A stretch of 13,271 nt of DNA from an uncultured Oscillospiraceae bacterium (GCA_900757695.1 CAAEOU010000017.1:1-13271), one strand, 5' to 3'. Shown: positions 1 through 7,700, counted from the first letter of the stretch. Notes: generated by a model from the sequence alone, not told the origin. A program made the numbers and translations.

Positions 1-853
1 CTTGGACCATGTCAACATCCATGTGGATTCCGGCAGCGTCTACGGCCTTGTTGGCCCCAATGGTGCCGGAAAGTCCACGCTGATCCGTCACCTTACCGGT
101 GTCTACCGCCCCGACAGCGGAAGCATTACGCTGGACGGACAGCCGATCTATAATGACCCCAGCGTAAAATCCAAGATCGTCTGCATCTATGATGATATCT
201 ACTACTATATGCACGCCACCACCCGTGACCTTATGCGGCTCTATCGGGGACTTTATCCCGGCTTTGATATGGACCGCTACCGAAAGCTTCGGGAGGTTTT
301 CCCGGAAGTGAAGGAAACGGCGCCCCTTCGCAGTCTTTCCAAGGGTATGCTGAAGCAGAGCGCCTTCTGGCTCTCCATGAGCTGCCGCCCGGAGGTGCTT
401 TTGCTGGATGAGCCAATTGACGGTCTCGACCCGGTCATGCGCCGCCAGATTCTCTCCATTCTCATGGGTGATGTGGCCGAGCATGGTACCACCGTGCTGC
501 TGTCCTCCCACAACCTCCGGGAGCTGGAGGATATCTGTGACCACGTGGGGATCCTGCACCATGGAAAGGTGCTGCTCGAACGCAGCCTTACGGATCTTCA
601 GGACAGCATCTGCAAGATCCAGATTCTCTTTGGGACCACGCCCCCGGCAGAGCTTCCCGGCCTCAAGGTGCTGCACGAATCTGCCGCCGGAAGGCTGAAA
701 ACCTATATCATCCGCAGCGCCCCGGATGTGGCGCTTGCCAAGCTTTCGGCCTACGCCCCCCTTTATATAGAGGCGCTGCCGCTGACATTGGAGGAGATCT
801 TTATTTATGAGTTAGGAGGTATGTCCTATGAGGCTCAAAACATCCTGCTTTAA
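1..853 (+). CDS. ABC transporter ATP-binding protein (5' end outside window)
   Basis: Nucleotide-binding subunit that would power the membrane protein encoded next to it. Counting from the TTG at position 2, the Walker A motif GPNGAGKST is at residues 18-26, an ABC signature-like LSKGM at 112-116, Walker B LLLDEP with catalytic Glu at about 137, the D-loop DGLD just after, and the H-loop His (SSH) at about 170. There is no clear Q-loop glutamine: the usual position reads IYDDIYYYMHATTRD. That kind of degeneration is familiar in YtrB-like ATPases of small Firmicute exporters, a family likeness that I infer. The reading frame is open to the left edge and Walker A lies very near the start, so about 15-25 N-terminal residues are probably missing and TTG is not the true start. 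The stop lies inside the next gene (26 bp overlap), which implies translational coupling. The substrate is unknown. Confidence 0.93.
   Translation, partial: LDHVNIHVDSGSVYGLVGPNGAGKSTLIRHLTGVYRPDSGSITLDGQPIYNDPSVKSKIVCIYDDIYYYMHATTRDLMRLYRGLYPGFDMDRYRKLREVFPEVKETAPLRSLSKGMLKQSAFWLSMSCRPEVLLLDEPIDGLDPVMRRQILSILMGDVAEHGTTVLLSSHNLRELEDICDHVGILHHGKVLLERSLTDLQDSICKIQILFGTTPPAELPGLKVLHESAAGRLKTYIIRSAPDVALAKLSAYAPLYIEALPLTLEEIFIYELGGMSYEAQNILL
813..820 (+). promoter_or_regulatory. Ribosome binding site of the permease gene
   Basis: TAGGAGGT lies 7 nt before the ATG at 828, inside the 3' end of the ATPase gene. It decides for the ATG at 828 over the ATG at 821, which is in the ATPase frame and is an internal Met codon of that gene. 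Confidence 0.8.
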
Positions 854-2660
854 CCCCAGCCTTGGAATGAGCAGCCTGCGGCGCTTCTGGCCGCTGCCGG
901 TATGCAGCTTTTTTGCGTTTCTGCTGTCTCTGGTTCTGCCCCTTTACCATTTTCTCCATGCGGAAGACGTAACTGGGCTGTTTCCCTATCAAGACTTTTC
1001 CACCCCTGTCACTAAATCAGCGAGCGTCTCGATCTATCTGGGCAACCTTTTTTTACTTCAGACCCTGCTGGTGGCAGCCGGGGCACTGGTGGCAGCCCTG
1101 CTGCTGTTCCATCACCTCCATGGCAAGAAGGAGATCCAGTTTTATCTGAGCTTTCCCATGCGCCGCAGCGGCCTGTATTGCACCGCAATGTTTTCAGGGC
1201 TTTTGATGATTTTACTGCCCATGGCAATTTGCTATGGACTCGCAGCCGGTATATGCTTGTACTTTCATGTGGGACTCCATGCCATTATGCGGCTATTTGC
1301 CGCATTCTGCCTGATTCTGCTGCTGTTTTACGGCATGTCTGTGCTCGCCTGCCTGATGGCCGGTCAGAGCTTCGGCGCATTTCTCCTGTATGCAGGAATG
1401 CACGGTGCCGCCCTGGTGATCTGGATGGGTCTTTCCAAAGTAGTCGAGTGCTTCGTGATCGGTTTTTCCTCCACGCTGGATCCGCCCCAATGGCTGATTT
1501 GGCTGATCCCACTGGTACACCTGTTTTCCGTCAACACGCTGGACACACAGAATGATATTCAGCTGTTCATCCCCCTGATCTATGGTCTGACCGGTGTGAT
1601 CCTGCTGGTGCTTTCCGGAGTGCTCTATCAGATCCGTCGGGCCGAAACCGCCGGAGAAATGCTGTCCTTCTCCTTTGTGAAGGTTCTGAGCAAAATACTT
1701 GCATCGCTGGCCGTGGGCCTTGGGGGCTTTGCTCTGCTCCGGCTGATCGCCTTTCCGGATCAGGCCCTCCCCTTCGGCCTTCTGATGCTGCTGGTACTGG
1801 TGCTGATCGCCATTGGCTGGATCGCCGCAGAGATGGTGATTCAGAAATCCTTCCGGATCTTCCATTCCCGTTCTGTTCTGCTGGGCGGTGCACTGCTGGT
1901 GGTCGCAGCCGCCTTGATGCTGGGTGCCAAAGCGGATGCCTTCGGATACATCCATCGCACACCGGATTTCAGCAGCGTGGAGTCCGCCAGCCTTTCACTC
2001 GCCCACGGGCAGGGCTTTAATTATACGGAGGTTTCCCCCACTGATGCCCTTGCCATTCACCGCACCGTGCTGGAGCATACAGAGGAGCTTATTCCATCCT
2101 CCAGTGCGCCAACCTGCGTTCAGCTCTCTGTCAGCTACGGCCTGCAGGACGGCAGTACCATGGAGCGCACCTATTCCTTTGAGGAAGCAGCACTGCCTGA
2201 GCTGGTGCAGGCCGCCCTTGCGGTTCTGGATCAGCCGGAGAACGTCATGGGCGACATATTCAGAGGCTGGACCACCACTCCCACCACCGATACATTTTTC
2301 GCCGGCACCGTATATTCCTACATCGATGGCAGCGCAAGCTATTTTACAAGGGGCATCAGCGACACCTCTGAGCTTTCTGCGCAGGAAGCCCTTACCCTGT
2401 ACGCCGCTGTACGCAAGGATATCGAGGAAGGCAATGTTCCATCTTCCACACGTCTCCTGTTTTCCTATGACGAGGATTGTCCGGAGAGCTACGGCAGCCT
2501 TTTTCTGGCTTTCTTCAACAACCCCTATGATGCCTCCGACGGAAGCTACAGTCTGTATCAGGAAACCACTCCTCGGGAGTCTGCTAGTATTGATCTTTTT
2601 CTAACGATGGCCAACACCATCGCCGCCATGGAAAATATGGGCTTCCAATTTGCCAAATAG
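828..2660 (+). CDS. ABC transporter permease with C-terminal extracytoplasmic domain
   Basis: A 610-residue membrane protein, taken as the membrane partner of the overlapping ATPase. Hydrophobic segments run through the first ~370 residues (for example near 22-42, 65-92, 120-145, 150-175, 178-200, 235-265, 280-305, 315-335, 350-368). The first, containing FFAFLLSLVLPLYHFL, is followed by an extracytoplasmic loop. After the last segment (about VLLGGALLVVAAALMLGA) come roughly 240 mostly polar residues rich in Ser, Thr, Asp and Tyr, beginning near HRTPDFSSVESASLSL. These should lie outside the cell. Such an architecture (ABC2-type membrane part plus a large C-terminal outer domain) is known among YtrC/D-like Firmicute permeases; that comparison is inference. 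The start follows a good Shine-Dalgarno and overlaps the ATPase by 26 bp. A terminator follows 18 bp after the stop, ending the operon. The transported compound cannot be named from sequence. Confidence 0.85.
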   Translation: MRLKTSCFNPSLGMSSLRRFWPLPVCSFFAFLLSLVLPLYHFLHAEDVTGLFPYQDFSTPVTKSASVSIYLGNLFLLQTLLVAAGALVAALLLFHHLHGKKEIQFYLSFPMRRSGLYCTAMFSGLLMILLPMAICYGLAAGICLYFHVGLHAIMRLFAAFCLILLLFYGMSVLACLMAGQSFGAFLLYAGMHGAALVIWMGLSKVVECFVIGFSSTLDPPQWLIWLIPLVHLFSVNTLDTQNDIQLFIPLIYGLTGVILLVLSGVLYQIRRAETAGEMLSFSFVKVLSKILASLAVGLGGFALLRLIAFPDQALPFGLLMLLVLVLIAIGWIAAEMVIQKSFRIFHSRSVLLGGALLVVAAALMLGAKADAFGYIHRTPDFSSVESASLSLAHGQGFNYTEVSPTDALAIHRTVLEHTEELIPSSSAPTCVQLSVSYGLQDGSTMERTYSFEEAALPELVQAALAVLDQPENVMGDIFRGWTTTPTTDTFFAGTVYSYIDGSASYFTRGISDTSELSAQEALTLYAAVRKDIEEGNVPSSTRLLFSYDEDCPESYGSLFLAFFNNPYDASDGSYSLYQETTPRESASIDLFLTMANTIAAMENMGFQFAK

Positions 2661-2677
2661 CCTGACCTGCCTGACAC

Positions 2678-2720
2678 GGGCGGAGCTCCTTCGTTTTCTG
2701 GAGCTCCGCCCAACATTTTT
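2678..2720 (+). terminator. Rho-independent terminator of the ABC operon
   Basis: A perfect 12-bp stem, GGGCGGAGCTCC (2678-2689) with GGAGCTCCGCCC (2700-2711), closes a 10-nt loop and is followed by AACA and five T. It lies 18 bp after the permease stop and separates the ABC operon from the next gene. Confidence 0.9.
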
Positions 2721-2782
2721 CCTGCATACTCCGTAAAAAATGTGCATCCTGCAAAAGAATTATGAACATTTGCGTAGATATA

Positions 2783-2811
2783 TTGCATTTTTTGAGGCAA
2801 TGCGCTATGAT
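2783..2811 (+). promoter_or_regulatory. Probable sigma-A promoter of the LTA-synthase-like gene
   Basis: A good -10 (TATGAT, 2806-2811) lies 17 nt from a weak -35 (TTGCAT, 2783-2788, matching at TTG only). The predicted start is near 2818, giving a leader of about 55 nt. A short inverted repeat (ATTGC at 2782-2786, GCAAT at 2797-2801) lies across the -35 and spacer and could be an operator or chance. Confidence 0.5.
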
Positions 2812-2857
2812 AAGCGGTACGTTTACAGGGATTTTACAAAAAAATTCAAAACAACAC

Positions 2858-2866
2858 AGAAAGGAG
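2858..2866 (+). promoter_or_regulatory. Ribosome binding site deciding the start at 2873
   Basis: AGAAAGGAG lies 6 nt before ATG 2873. The frame is open further upstream to an ATG at 2762, but that ATG lies before the predicted -10, has no Shine-Dalgarno, and would add 37 residues without family likeness. Confidence 0.8.
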
Positions 2867-2872
2867 TCTATC

Positions 2873-5686
2873 ATGGCAAACAATACTGCCGCACCGTCTG
2901 ACAACGAAACCAAGGTTCAGGACAGTGCATCTGCTGTTTCCCCTGATGGTCTTGATTCCCATTGTGCGGATTCCAGCGCAGCCTCTGAGGCTGCCGCCGC
3001 CAAGCTCAAAACCAAAAAGAAATTCTTCAAAAAGCATTCGTCAACGCATCAGGAGGATGACCTCAGTCATCTGAATATGCCGCCCATGCAGGGGCCGGTG
3101 CTCCGGCGCGCCATGTGGCGCAACTGGCGCAGCAGTCTGCTTTTGCTGTGCTTTGTCAGCGTCTATGTAGAGCTGTGCCTCCATGTTTGCGTGTTCCGTG
3201 AAGTGGACGAGCGCATCGTATACCCGATCCTGTTCGGACTGCTCGGCGGAAGTATCATGACCTTCTTGTGCACGCTTCTGCCCAAAATTCCCGGGCGTAT
3301 TCTCACCGTGATTCTGGTCATTGCCAATGTACTTTATGCAGAAGTACAGCTGGTCTACCATGCTATTTTCGGCAACTTTATGCCCATTTCTCTGGCGGGC
3401 ATGGGCGAAAATGTCGTCACAAACTTCGGCAGTCAGATTCTCTATGGCATCAGTCAGAACATCGTGCAGATTCTCTTGCTGCTGGTTCCGCTGATTCTGG
3501 TGGTCGTTCTGCTGATCCTGCACAAGGCGCCCCAGCGCCGGGCCGGCTGGAAGCAGCACTGCGCTTCTCTGGGCGTTATGGCAGTGGTCTGCGCTGTGCT
3601 GGGCGGTCTGCTGCTCTCCGGGCGGGATGAAACCTTCTCCGTCTACGAGATCCTCACCAACGTCAACACCTCCACAGATACCAGCTACAAAAACGTCGGC
3701 ATGCTGGCCACCACAGAGCAGGAGTTTCGGTACATGCTTCTGGGCGTCAGTCAGGAGAACGCCACCCTCAGCAGCGTTTCCATGGGCCGTTCCGCACCCG
3801 GGCGGCATTATTCTTCTCAGGAATATAATGCAATGGACATTGATTTCGAGGCGCTGGCCAATTCCACCGATGACGAAATGCTCAAGAGTCTGGATCAGTT
3901 TTTTGACACCATGGCTCCCACCCGAAAGAATGACTACACCGGTATGCTGAAGGGCTACAACCTGATTTCCATCTGTGCAGAGTCCTTCTGCCCATACTTT
4001 ATCAGTGAAGAGCTGACCCCCACCCTGTATAAGCTCAGCAACACCGGCATCATCTTCGAGAACTACTACGGCACCTTCCAGAGCGTTACCACCAACGGTG
4101 AGTACACCATGAATATGGGTCTCTACCCGGATATGTCCCGAACCAAGACCCAGTCCAGTTTTGACGTATCCTCCCATAACTACCTGCCCTTTTGTCTGGG
4201 CAACGCCCTGAAAAATGAAGGCTATCAGACATGGGCCTACCACAATTACATCGGCGATTTCTATAACCGGAACATCACCCATGCCAATATGGGCTATACC
4301 TTTAAGGCAGCGGACTCCGGTCTTGACATTACAGTGGACTGGCCCTCCTCCGATCTTGAGATGATGGAGGCCTCTGTGGATGACTACATCAGCAGCGGTT
4401 CCCCCTTCCACGCCTACTATATGACCTTCAGCGGCCACTACCAGTACAACTGGGACAACGCCATGAGCGCCAAGAACCGGGACAAGGTGGAAGATCTCCC
4501 CTATTCGGATACCGTAAAGGCCTATATCGCCTGCAACCTCGAGCTGGAATATGCGTTGGAGTACCTGATGGATCGTCTGGAGCAGGCCGGAGTCGCAGAT
4601 AAGACCTGCATTGTCCTGACCAACGACCATTACCCCTATGGTCTCACCGAGGAAGAGTATAATGAACTGGCCGGCGAAGAGCTGGATACCACCTTCGAGC
4701 GGTACCGCAACTCCTTCATCTGCTATGTTCCCGGCCTGCAGAACAACATCTATGTGGATGAATACTGCTCCACTGCGGACATTCTTCCCACGATGCTGAA
4801 CCTCTTTGGCGTAGAATATGATTCTCGTCTGCTGGAGGGCACCGATATCTTCTCCAACGGCATCCATATGGCAATCCTGTCCGATCAGTCCTTTATCACC
4901 AAGGCATTCCGCTTTGATGCCGCCACGGAAACCGTGACCGTTACCCAGCAGGGGCTGGAGGTCAGCGATGAAACGCTGGACAACTACCGGCTCTATGTTT
5001 CCAACAAGTTTGCCCTGTCCACTGGCATTCTGAATAATAACTATTATGGTCATGTATTTGGAAAATCCAGCACCGGGCAGCTGGAGGACACCGTGGTATT
5101 TACCGATATCAAGAGCATCTTTAATCAGGCCAGTGTCCTGTATATGTATCGAAACGGCTATGTAGACCCCATCTCCGAGGACACCTTTGGCGGCCGCAAT
5201 GTGGCTGAGGTGGGCGAGTTTACCGATGTGCTCTATCGTATCGCCGGTCGGCCCGAAACCACAGCGGATTATCTGCCGCCCGACTACATAGGCGATGAGT
5301 TCAATGAGACCAATGACTATTACGATGCCGTCTGCTGGGCTTGGCAAAACGGCATTCTGATGGACGGCGACATTGATGACCTCTGGGACGACGATGTGGA
5401 CTACCGTACCGCAGGACTTCTGATCCTTCGATTCGCTCAGTATATGGGCATTGATACAACCGTGGATGATGTCACCCTGAACACCGCCATTGAGGACCAT
5501 CCCCGGCTGTCTCAGGAGACCGTTCACGCCTTCCTCTGGATGAATCAGGAGAACATTACCACAAAGGATTCTGAACTCAGCGAGCTGTTTGAAAACTATT
5601 CCACCCGCATCAGCCGCTACCAGATGACTTCCTTCCTGTTCTATCTCTGCACCTACGAGCTGCAAACAGAGGAGCAGGCTGAATAA
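2873..5686 (+). CDS. LTA synthase family phosphoglycerol transferase-like membrane protein with SLH-like C-terminus
   Basis: A 937-residue protein. Residues 1-80 are a low-complexity, then Lys-rich cytoplasmic tail. Five membrane segments lie at about 86-108, 118-137, 140-162, 196-217 and 230-247, as in LtaS. An extracytoplasmic sulfatase-fold domain covers about 360-690. Expected LtaS-like active-site positions are visible: metal-binding Glu370 (CAESF), nucleophile Thr406 or Thr407 (SVTTNGEY), Arg466 (FYNRN), His522 (TFSGHYQYN) and Asp585-His586 (LTNDHYPYG). In this family the Thr carries glycerophosphate from phosphatidylglycerol and transfers it to a polymer or glycolipid. Exact acceptor and product are unknown. 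LtaS is about 650 residues; the extra ~200 residues at the C-terminus form three divergent SLH-like repeats (about 745-792, 813-858, 880-927). The gene is monocistronic: own promoter, with hairpins after the stop. The fold is certain; true LTA synthesis is not. Confidence 0.88.
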   Translation: MANNTAAPSDNETKVQDSASAVSPDGLDSHCADSSAASEAAAAKLKTKKKFFKKHSSTHQEDDLSHLNMPPMQGPVLRRAMWRNWRSSLLLLCFVSVYVELCLHVCVFREVDERIVYPILFGLLGGSIMTFLCTLLPKIPGRILTVILVIANVLYAEVQLVYHAIFGNFMPISLAGMGENVVTNFGSQILYGISQNIVQILLLLVPLILVVVLLILHKAPQRRAGWKQHCASLGVMAVVCAVLGGLLLSGRDETFSVYEILTNVNTSTDTSYKNVGMLATTEQEFRYMLLGVSQENATLSSVSMGRSAPGRHYSSQEYNAMDIDFEALANSTDDEMLKSLDQFFDTMAPTRKNDYTGMLKGYNLISICAESFCPYFISEELTPTLYKLSNTGIIFENYYGTFQSVTTNGEYTMNMGLYPDMSRTKTQSSFDVSSHNYLPFCLGNALKNEGYQTWAYHNYIGDFYNRNITHANMGYTFKAADSGLDITVDWPSSDLEMMEASVDDYISSGSPFHAYYMTFSGHYQYNWDNAMSAKNRDKVEDLPYSDTVKAYIACNLELEYALEYLMDRLEQAGVADKTCIVLTNDHYPYGLTEEEYNELAGEELDTTFERYRNSFICYVPGLQNNIYVDEYCSTADILPTMLNLFGVEYDSRLLEGTDIFSNGIHMAILSDQSFITKAFRFDAATETVTVTQQGLEVSDETLDNYRLYVSNKFALSTGILNNNYYGHVFGKSSTGQLEDTVVFTDIKSIFNQASVLYMYRNGYVDPISEDTFGGRNVAEVGEFTDVLYRIAGRPETTADYLPPDYIGDEFNETNDYYDAVCWAWQNGILMDGDIDDLWDDDVDYRTAGLLILRFAQYMGIDTTVDDVTLNTAIEDHPRLSQETVHAFLWMNQENITTKDSELSELFENYSTRISRYQMTSFLFYLCTYELQTEEQAE
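5102..5655 (+). other. Three SLH-like repeats in the C-terminus of the LTA-synthase-like protein
   Basis: Repeat 1 (residues ~745-792) reads FNQASVLYMYRNGYV...FGGRNVAEVGEF then TDVLYRIAG. Repeat 2 (~813-858) reads YYDAVCWAWQNGI...VDYRTAGLLILRFA. Repeat 3 (~880-927) reads VHAFLWMNQENI...TRISRYQMTSFLFYL. Each follows the SLH pattern (aromatic-x-x-A-V-x-W-A-x-x-N-G-I, then a TRAE-like helix ending in L/F-Y-R-x-A). The TRAE motif that contacts pyruvylated wall polymer in classical SLH domains is altered in all three, so binding cannot be assumed. Confidence 0.65.
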
Positions 5687-5735
5687 ATCCGGTTGCCGCA
5701 AAACAGGCGTTTTGCACACTGCCCTTGGAGCATAG

Positions 5736-5781
5736 AAAAACAGGGCAAGAGATCAGGGAACCTTCCCGATCTCTTGCCCTG
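5736..5781 (-). terminator. Strong hairpin, probable bidirectional terminator
   Basis: A 14-bp perfect stem, CAGGGCAAGAGATC (5741-5754) with its complement at 5768-5781, contains an inner GGG/CCC extension. On the minus strand it is followed at once by five T (plus-strand AAAAA, 5736-5740), the form of an intrinsic terminator for leftward transcripts. For rightward transcription from the LTA-synthase-like gene the stem lies 54 bp past the stop but lacks a clean T-run, so termination in that direction is inferred. Confidence 0.7.
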
Positions 5782-5914
5782 AATGTTTGTGCAGCTTTTG
5801 GAATTGCCCGGAGACAGCCCCGTCCCTGCATGATTTTATACACCCTTTCTGGCGGCGCTGGCGGTCCTATATCCGGCGTTTCCCTTGACATACTAATTTA
5901 CCCCACAAAGCAGC
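5782..5914. other. Convergent intergenic stretch, no gene recognised
   Basis: Between the two hairpins I see no supported coding region: frames open across it are short and lack recognisable motifs or ribosome binding sites. TTGACA at 5885 has no matching -10. Confidence 0.6.
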
Positions 5915-5948
5915 GCAGCAGGCAGGATCAAGGGATCCTGCCTGCTGC
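5907..5948 (-). terminator. Terminator-like hairpin after the LCP gene
   Basis: A perfect 15-bp stem, GCAGCAGGCAGGATC (5915-5929) with GATCCTGCCTGCTGC (5934-5948) and a 4-nt loop, begins 16 bp past the LCP stop codon on the minus strand. The run after the stem is weak (GCTGCTTTG), so the hairpin may act together with the stronger one at 5736-5781 or mainly protect the 3' end. Confidence 0.6.
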
Positions 5949-5964
5949 TTCGTAATTCCGATTG

Positions 5965-7389
5965 TTATTCCGCCGTTCCGTACTCCGTCCCTGCATAGAT
6001 GGTTCCTTGCAGATGCTTGATATTGGCGTCCAGATCCAGACTGATTACGCTCATGCCGCTGATGGTAGCGCCGGAGTAGGTGCCTTCAGCGGGAATCTGC
6101 TGCTGCTGCACATCATAGCCCAGATATGCCGCCACATTGGCCGCATAGGAGAGGATCTCCGACTTACTCATATCCGTTGTCACCTGCGGCAGGATCACCT
6201 GTGCCAAATCCACCAGCGTAGCCGGAGACGCCTGCATGGCGCCGTCGATGATCTGGTTGATGATGTTCCGCTGCCGGGCTGTGCGCTCATAGTCGTTGCC
6301 GGTATAACGGTTCCGGGCATAGCACAGGGCCTGCTTGCCATTGAGCTTCTGCCAGCCGGAGGACCAGAGATAGTCGTTGCTCCAATCCTCATCCATGAGC
6401 TTGTTCATGGACCAGATGTAATTGTTGGTGACCTTCTGTTCGTCCTCCGTCACATTGATGTACACGCCGCCCAGCGTATCAATAACATCCATAAAGGAGA
6501 AGAAGTCCACTGCCACATACCGGTCAATATGTACCTTAAAGTTTTCTTCCAGCGTCTGCTCCAACAGATCCGGGCCGCCATAGGCGAACGCATGGTTCAG
6601 GCGGGTATTGCCGTGGCCGGGAATGCTCACATAGCAGTCCCGCAGGAAAGAGGTCAGATAAATGGTCTCTGTCTTCTGATTGATGGATACAAGGATCATA
6701 GCATCCGAACGGCCAACTGTACTGGCCTCTCTGGTGTCAGAGCCGATCAGAAGGATATTATACACATCATCGGAAATCGGCACCTCATAGGTAGAGCTGT
6801 CCGAGGTGACGTCCTTAATATGATTGTTCCACTGTTCCAGCTCCGAAGCGGTAGCCTCCAGATCGTCCTTCTTATCCGCTTCGTCCAGTGCCTCCAGATA
6901 GGAGTTCTCCGCAGTCTCCTGAGGCAGCTCCTCTGCCGTTGAGACGGTTGCAAAATAATCACTGTTGGCCGCCTGATAGTTGATCAGATCCAGCAGATAG
7001 TTGATAAACAGTCCCACTCCGCCAAGGAGCACCACAAGGAAGATGATAACGCCGATCAGAACCTTTTTCCGGGTGGACATACGCTTTTCATCGTAGCCCT
7101 CATCGTCATCCTCATCGTAGTCGTAGTCATCATCTTCATCGTATTCATCGTACTCTTCATCATCGTATTCTTCATCATCGTCATCATACGCATCTTCTGC
7201 GTAATCATCGTCATCATACGCATCCTCTGCGTAGTCAGTCTCTTCCTCCTGCTCGTCATCCAGGTATTCTTCCTGAATTTCCTCCCCTGAGGAGCGGCCC
7301 CGCTTCTGCCGGGTTTTATCCTTGGGTACCGGCAGCTTTTCCGCTTCTTCCTTCTCTGGCTTTTCTCGTTTATCGCCAAACAGCTTCAT
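5965..7389 (-). CDS. LCP (LytR-CpsA-Psr) family cell wall polymer ligase
   Basis: A 474-residue membrane-anchored enzyme. LCP proteins transfer anionic polymers such as teichoic acid or capsule from undecaprenyl-phosphate carriers to peptidoglycan, on the outer face of the membrane. From the N-terminus: a charged cytoplasmic tail with a highly acidic Asp/Glu/Tyr stretch (about 40-101), a basic stop (KRMSTRKK), one membrane helix (about 109-131), a linker, and the LCP domain from about 211 (YNILLIGSD). Family motifs visible are SD-rich GRSDAMILVS, TSFLRDCYVSIPG with the conserved Arg-Asp, TRLNHAFAYGG, and ALCYARNRYTG followed by DYERTARQRNII with the polyprenyl-phosphate-binding Arg residues. 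ATG 7389 has AGGAA 7 nt upstream. Two promoter-like sites lie in the upstream 311 bp. The natural partner of such an enzyme would be a wall glycopolymer pathway; which polymer is not shown here. Confidence 0.93.
   Translation of the reverse strand: MKLFGDKREKPEKEEAEKLPVPKDKTRQKRGRSSGEEIQEEYLDDEQEEETDYAEDAYDDDDYAEDAYDDDDEEYDDEEYDEYDEDDDYDYDEDDDEGYDEKRMSTRKKVLIGVIIFLVVLLGGVGLFINYLLDLINYQAANSDYFATVSTAEELPQETAENSYLEALDEADKKDDLEATASELEQWNNHIKDVTSDSSTYEVPISDDVYNILLIGSDTREASTVGRSDAMILVSINQKTETIYLTSFLRDCYVSIPGHGNTRLNHAFAYGGPDLLEQTLEENFKVHIDRYVAVDFFSFMDVIDTLGGVYINVTEDEQKVTNNYIWSMNKLMDEDWSNDYLWSSGWQKLNGKQALCYARNRYTGNDYERTARQRNIINQIIDGAMQASPATLVDLAQVILPQVTTDMSKSEILSYAANVAAYLGYDVQQQQIPAEGTYSGATISGMSVISLDLDANIKHLQGTIYAGTEYGTAE
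7174..7233 (-). repeat. Two tandem 30-bp units coding an acidic decapeptide
   Basis: Units 7174-7203 and 7204-7233 differ at one base (TTC/CTC within GCATCTTCTG/GCATCCTCTG). Read on the minus strand they encode YAEDAYDDDD twice, in frame, inside the acidic cytoplasmic tail of the LCP protein. Further degenerate GAT/GAA/TAT triplets continue to about 7085. Confidence 0.9.
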
Positions 7390-7396
7390 ATCATCA

Positions 7397-7401
7397 TTCC
7401 T
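7397..7401 (-). promoter_or_regulatory. Ribosome binding site of the LCP gene
   Basis: AGGAA on the minus strand, 7 nt before ATG 7389; modest but the only candidate near this start. Confidence 0.6.
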
Positions 7402-7498
7402 ATTTCATTATTCTTTTTCATTTTTATGGGCAGGGCAATGCCGCATGCGTCACTCGGCGGAAGACCGACGAAACAATTGTGCAGTGCTGCCCGAGATT

Positions 7499-7527
7499 AT
7501 TATAAGAGTCTTTTGAACGTATGTCAA
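7499..7527 (-). promoter_or_regulatory. Perfect-consensus sigma-A promoter of the LCP gene
   Basis: On the minus strand, TTGACA (7527-7522), a 17-nt spacer and TATAAT (7504-7499): every consensus base is present with ideal spacing. The start should be near 7492, leaving a leader of about 100 nt before the LCP ATG. Confidence 0.85.
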
Positions 7528-7605
7528 CGCTCATTCCCCCAACCGCTTGCTGCCGGTCATCTGGCAATTGGCGAACGAAATGAGCATCATCATTTTGCTC
7601 CTGTT

Positions 7606-7634
7606 AGTATGATTCCCACACGCAGCATTGTCAA
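7606..7634 (-). promoter_or_regulatory. Second, upstream promoter-like site for the LCP gene
   Basis: On the minus strand, TTGACA (7634-7629), a 17-nt spacer and CATACT (7611-7606, four of six consensus bases). It lies about 107 bp upstream of the perfect promoter and could give a longer LCP transcript. Confidence 0.5.
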
Positions 7635-7700
7635 GAACAAAACGGTATCAAACGTTTCATTTTCGTATCATATTCCTGCTATTTCGCCGTTTTTTCTCTT

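Noticed and set aside
2762..2872. A 37-codon N-terminal extension of the LTA-synthase-like protein
   Set aside because: The ATG at 2762 lies upstream of the predicted -10 and has no ribosome binding site, while ATG 2873 has AGAAAGGAG.
3041..5719. An 892-codon open frame on the minus strand
   Set aside because: It lies wholly opposite the LTA-synthase-like gene, has no recognisable domains, no ribosome binding site, and the Ile/His/Val/Gly-rich composition of an antisense shadow.
5885..5890. TTGACA as a plus-strand promoter in the convergent gap
   Set aside because: No -10 at 16-18 nt and no gene downstream on that strand.
5962..6942. A 326-codon open frame on the plus strand
   Set aside because: It is antisense to the LCP gene, without motifs or a ribosome binding site.
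7531..7593. A 20-codon minus-strand ORF (starts MMMLISFANCQ) with AGGAG upstream, between the two LCP promoters
   Set aside because: The predicted start of the upstream promoter (about 7599) falls within its Shine-Dalgarno, so the transcript would hardly carry it; no conserved feature was seen. It would merit another look only if a longer transcript were shown.
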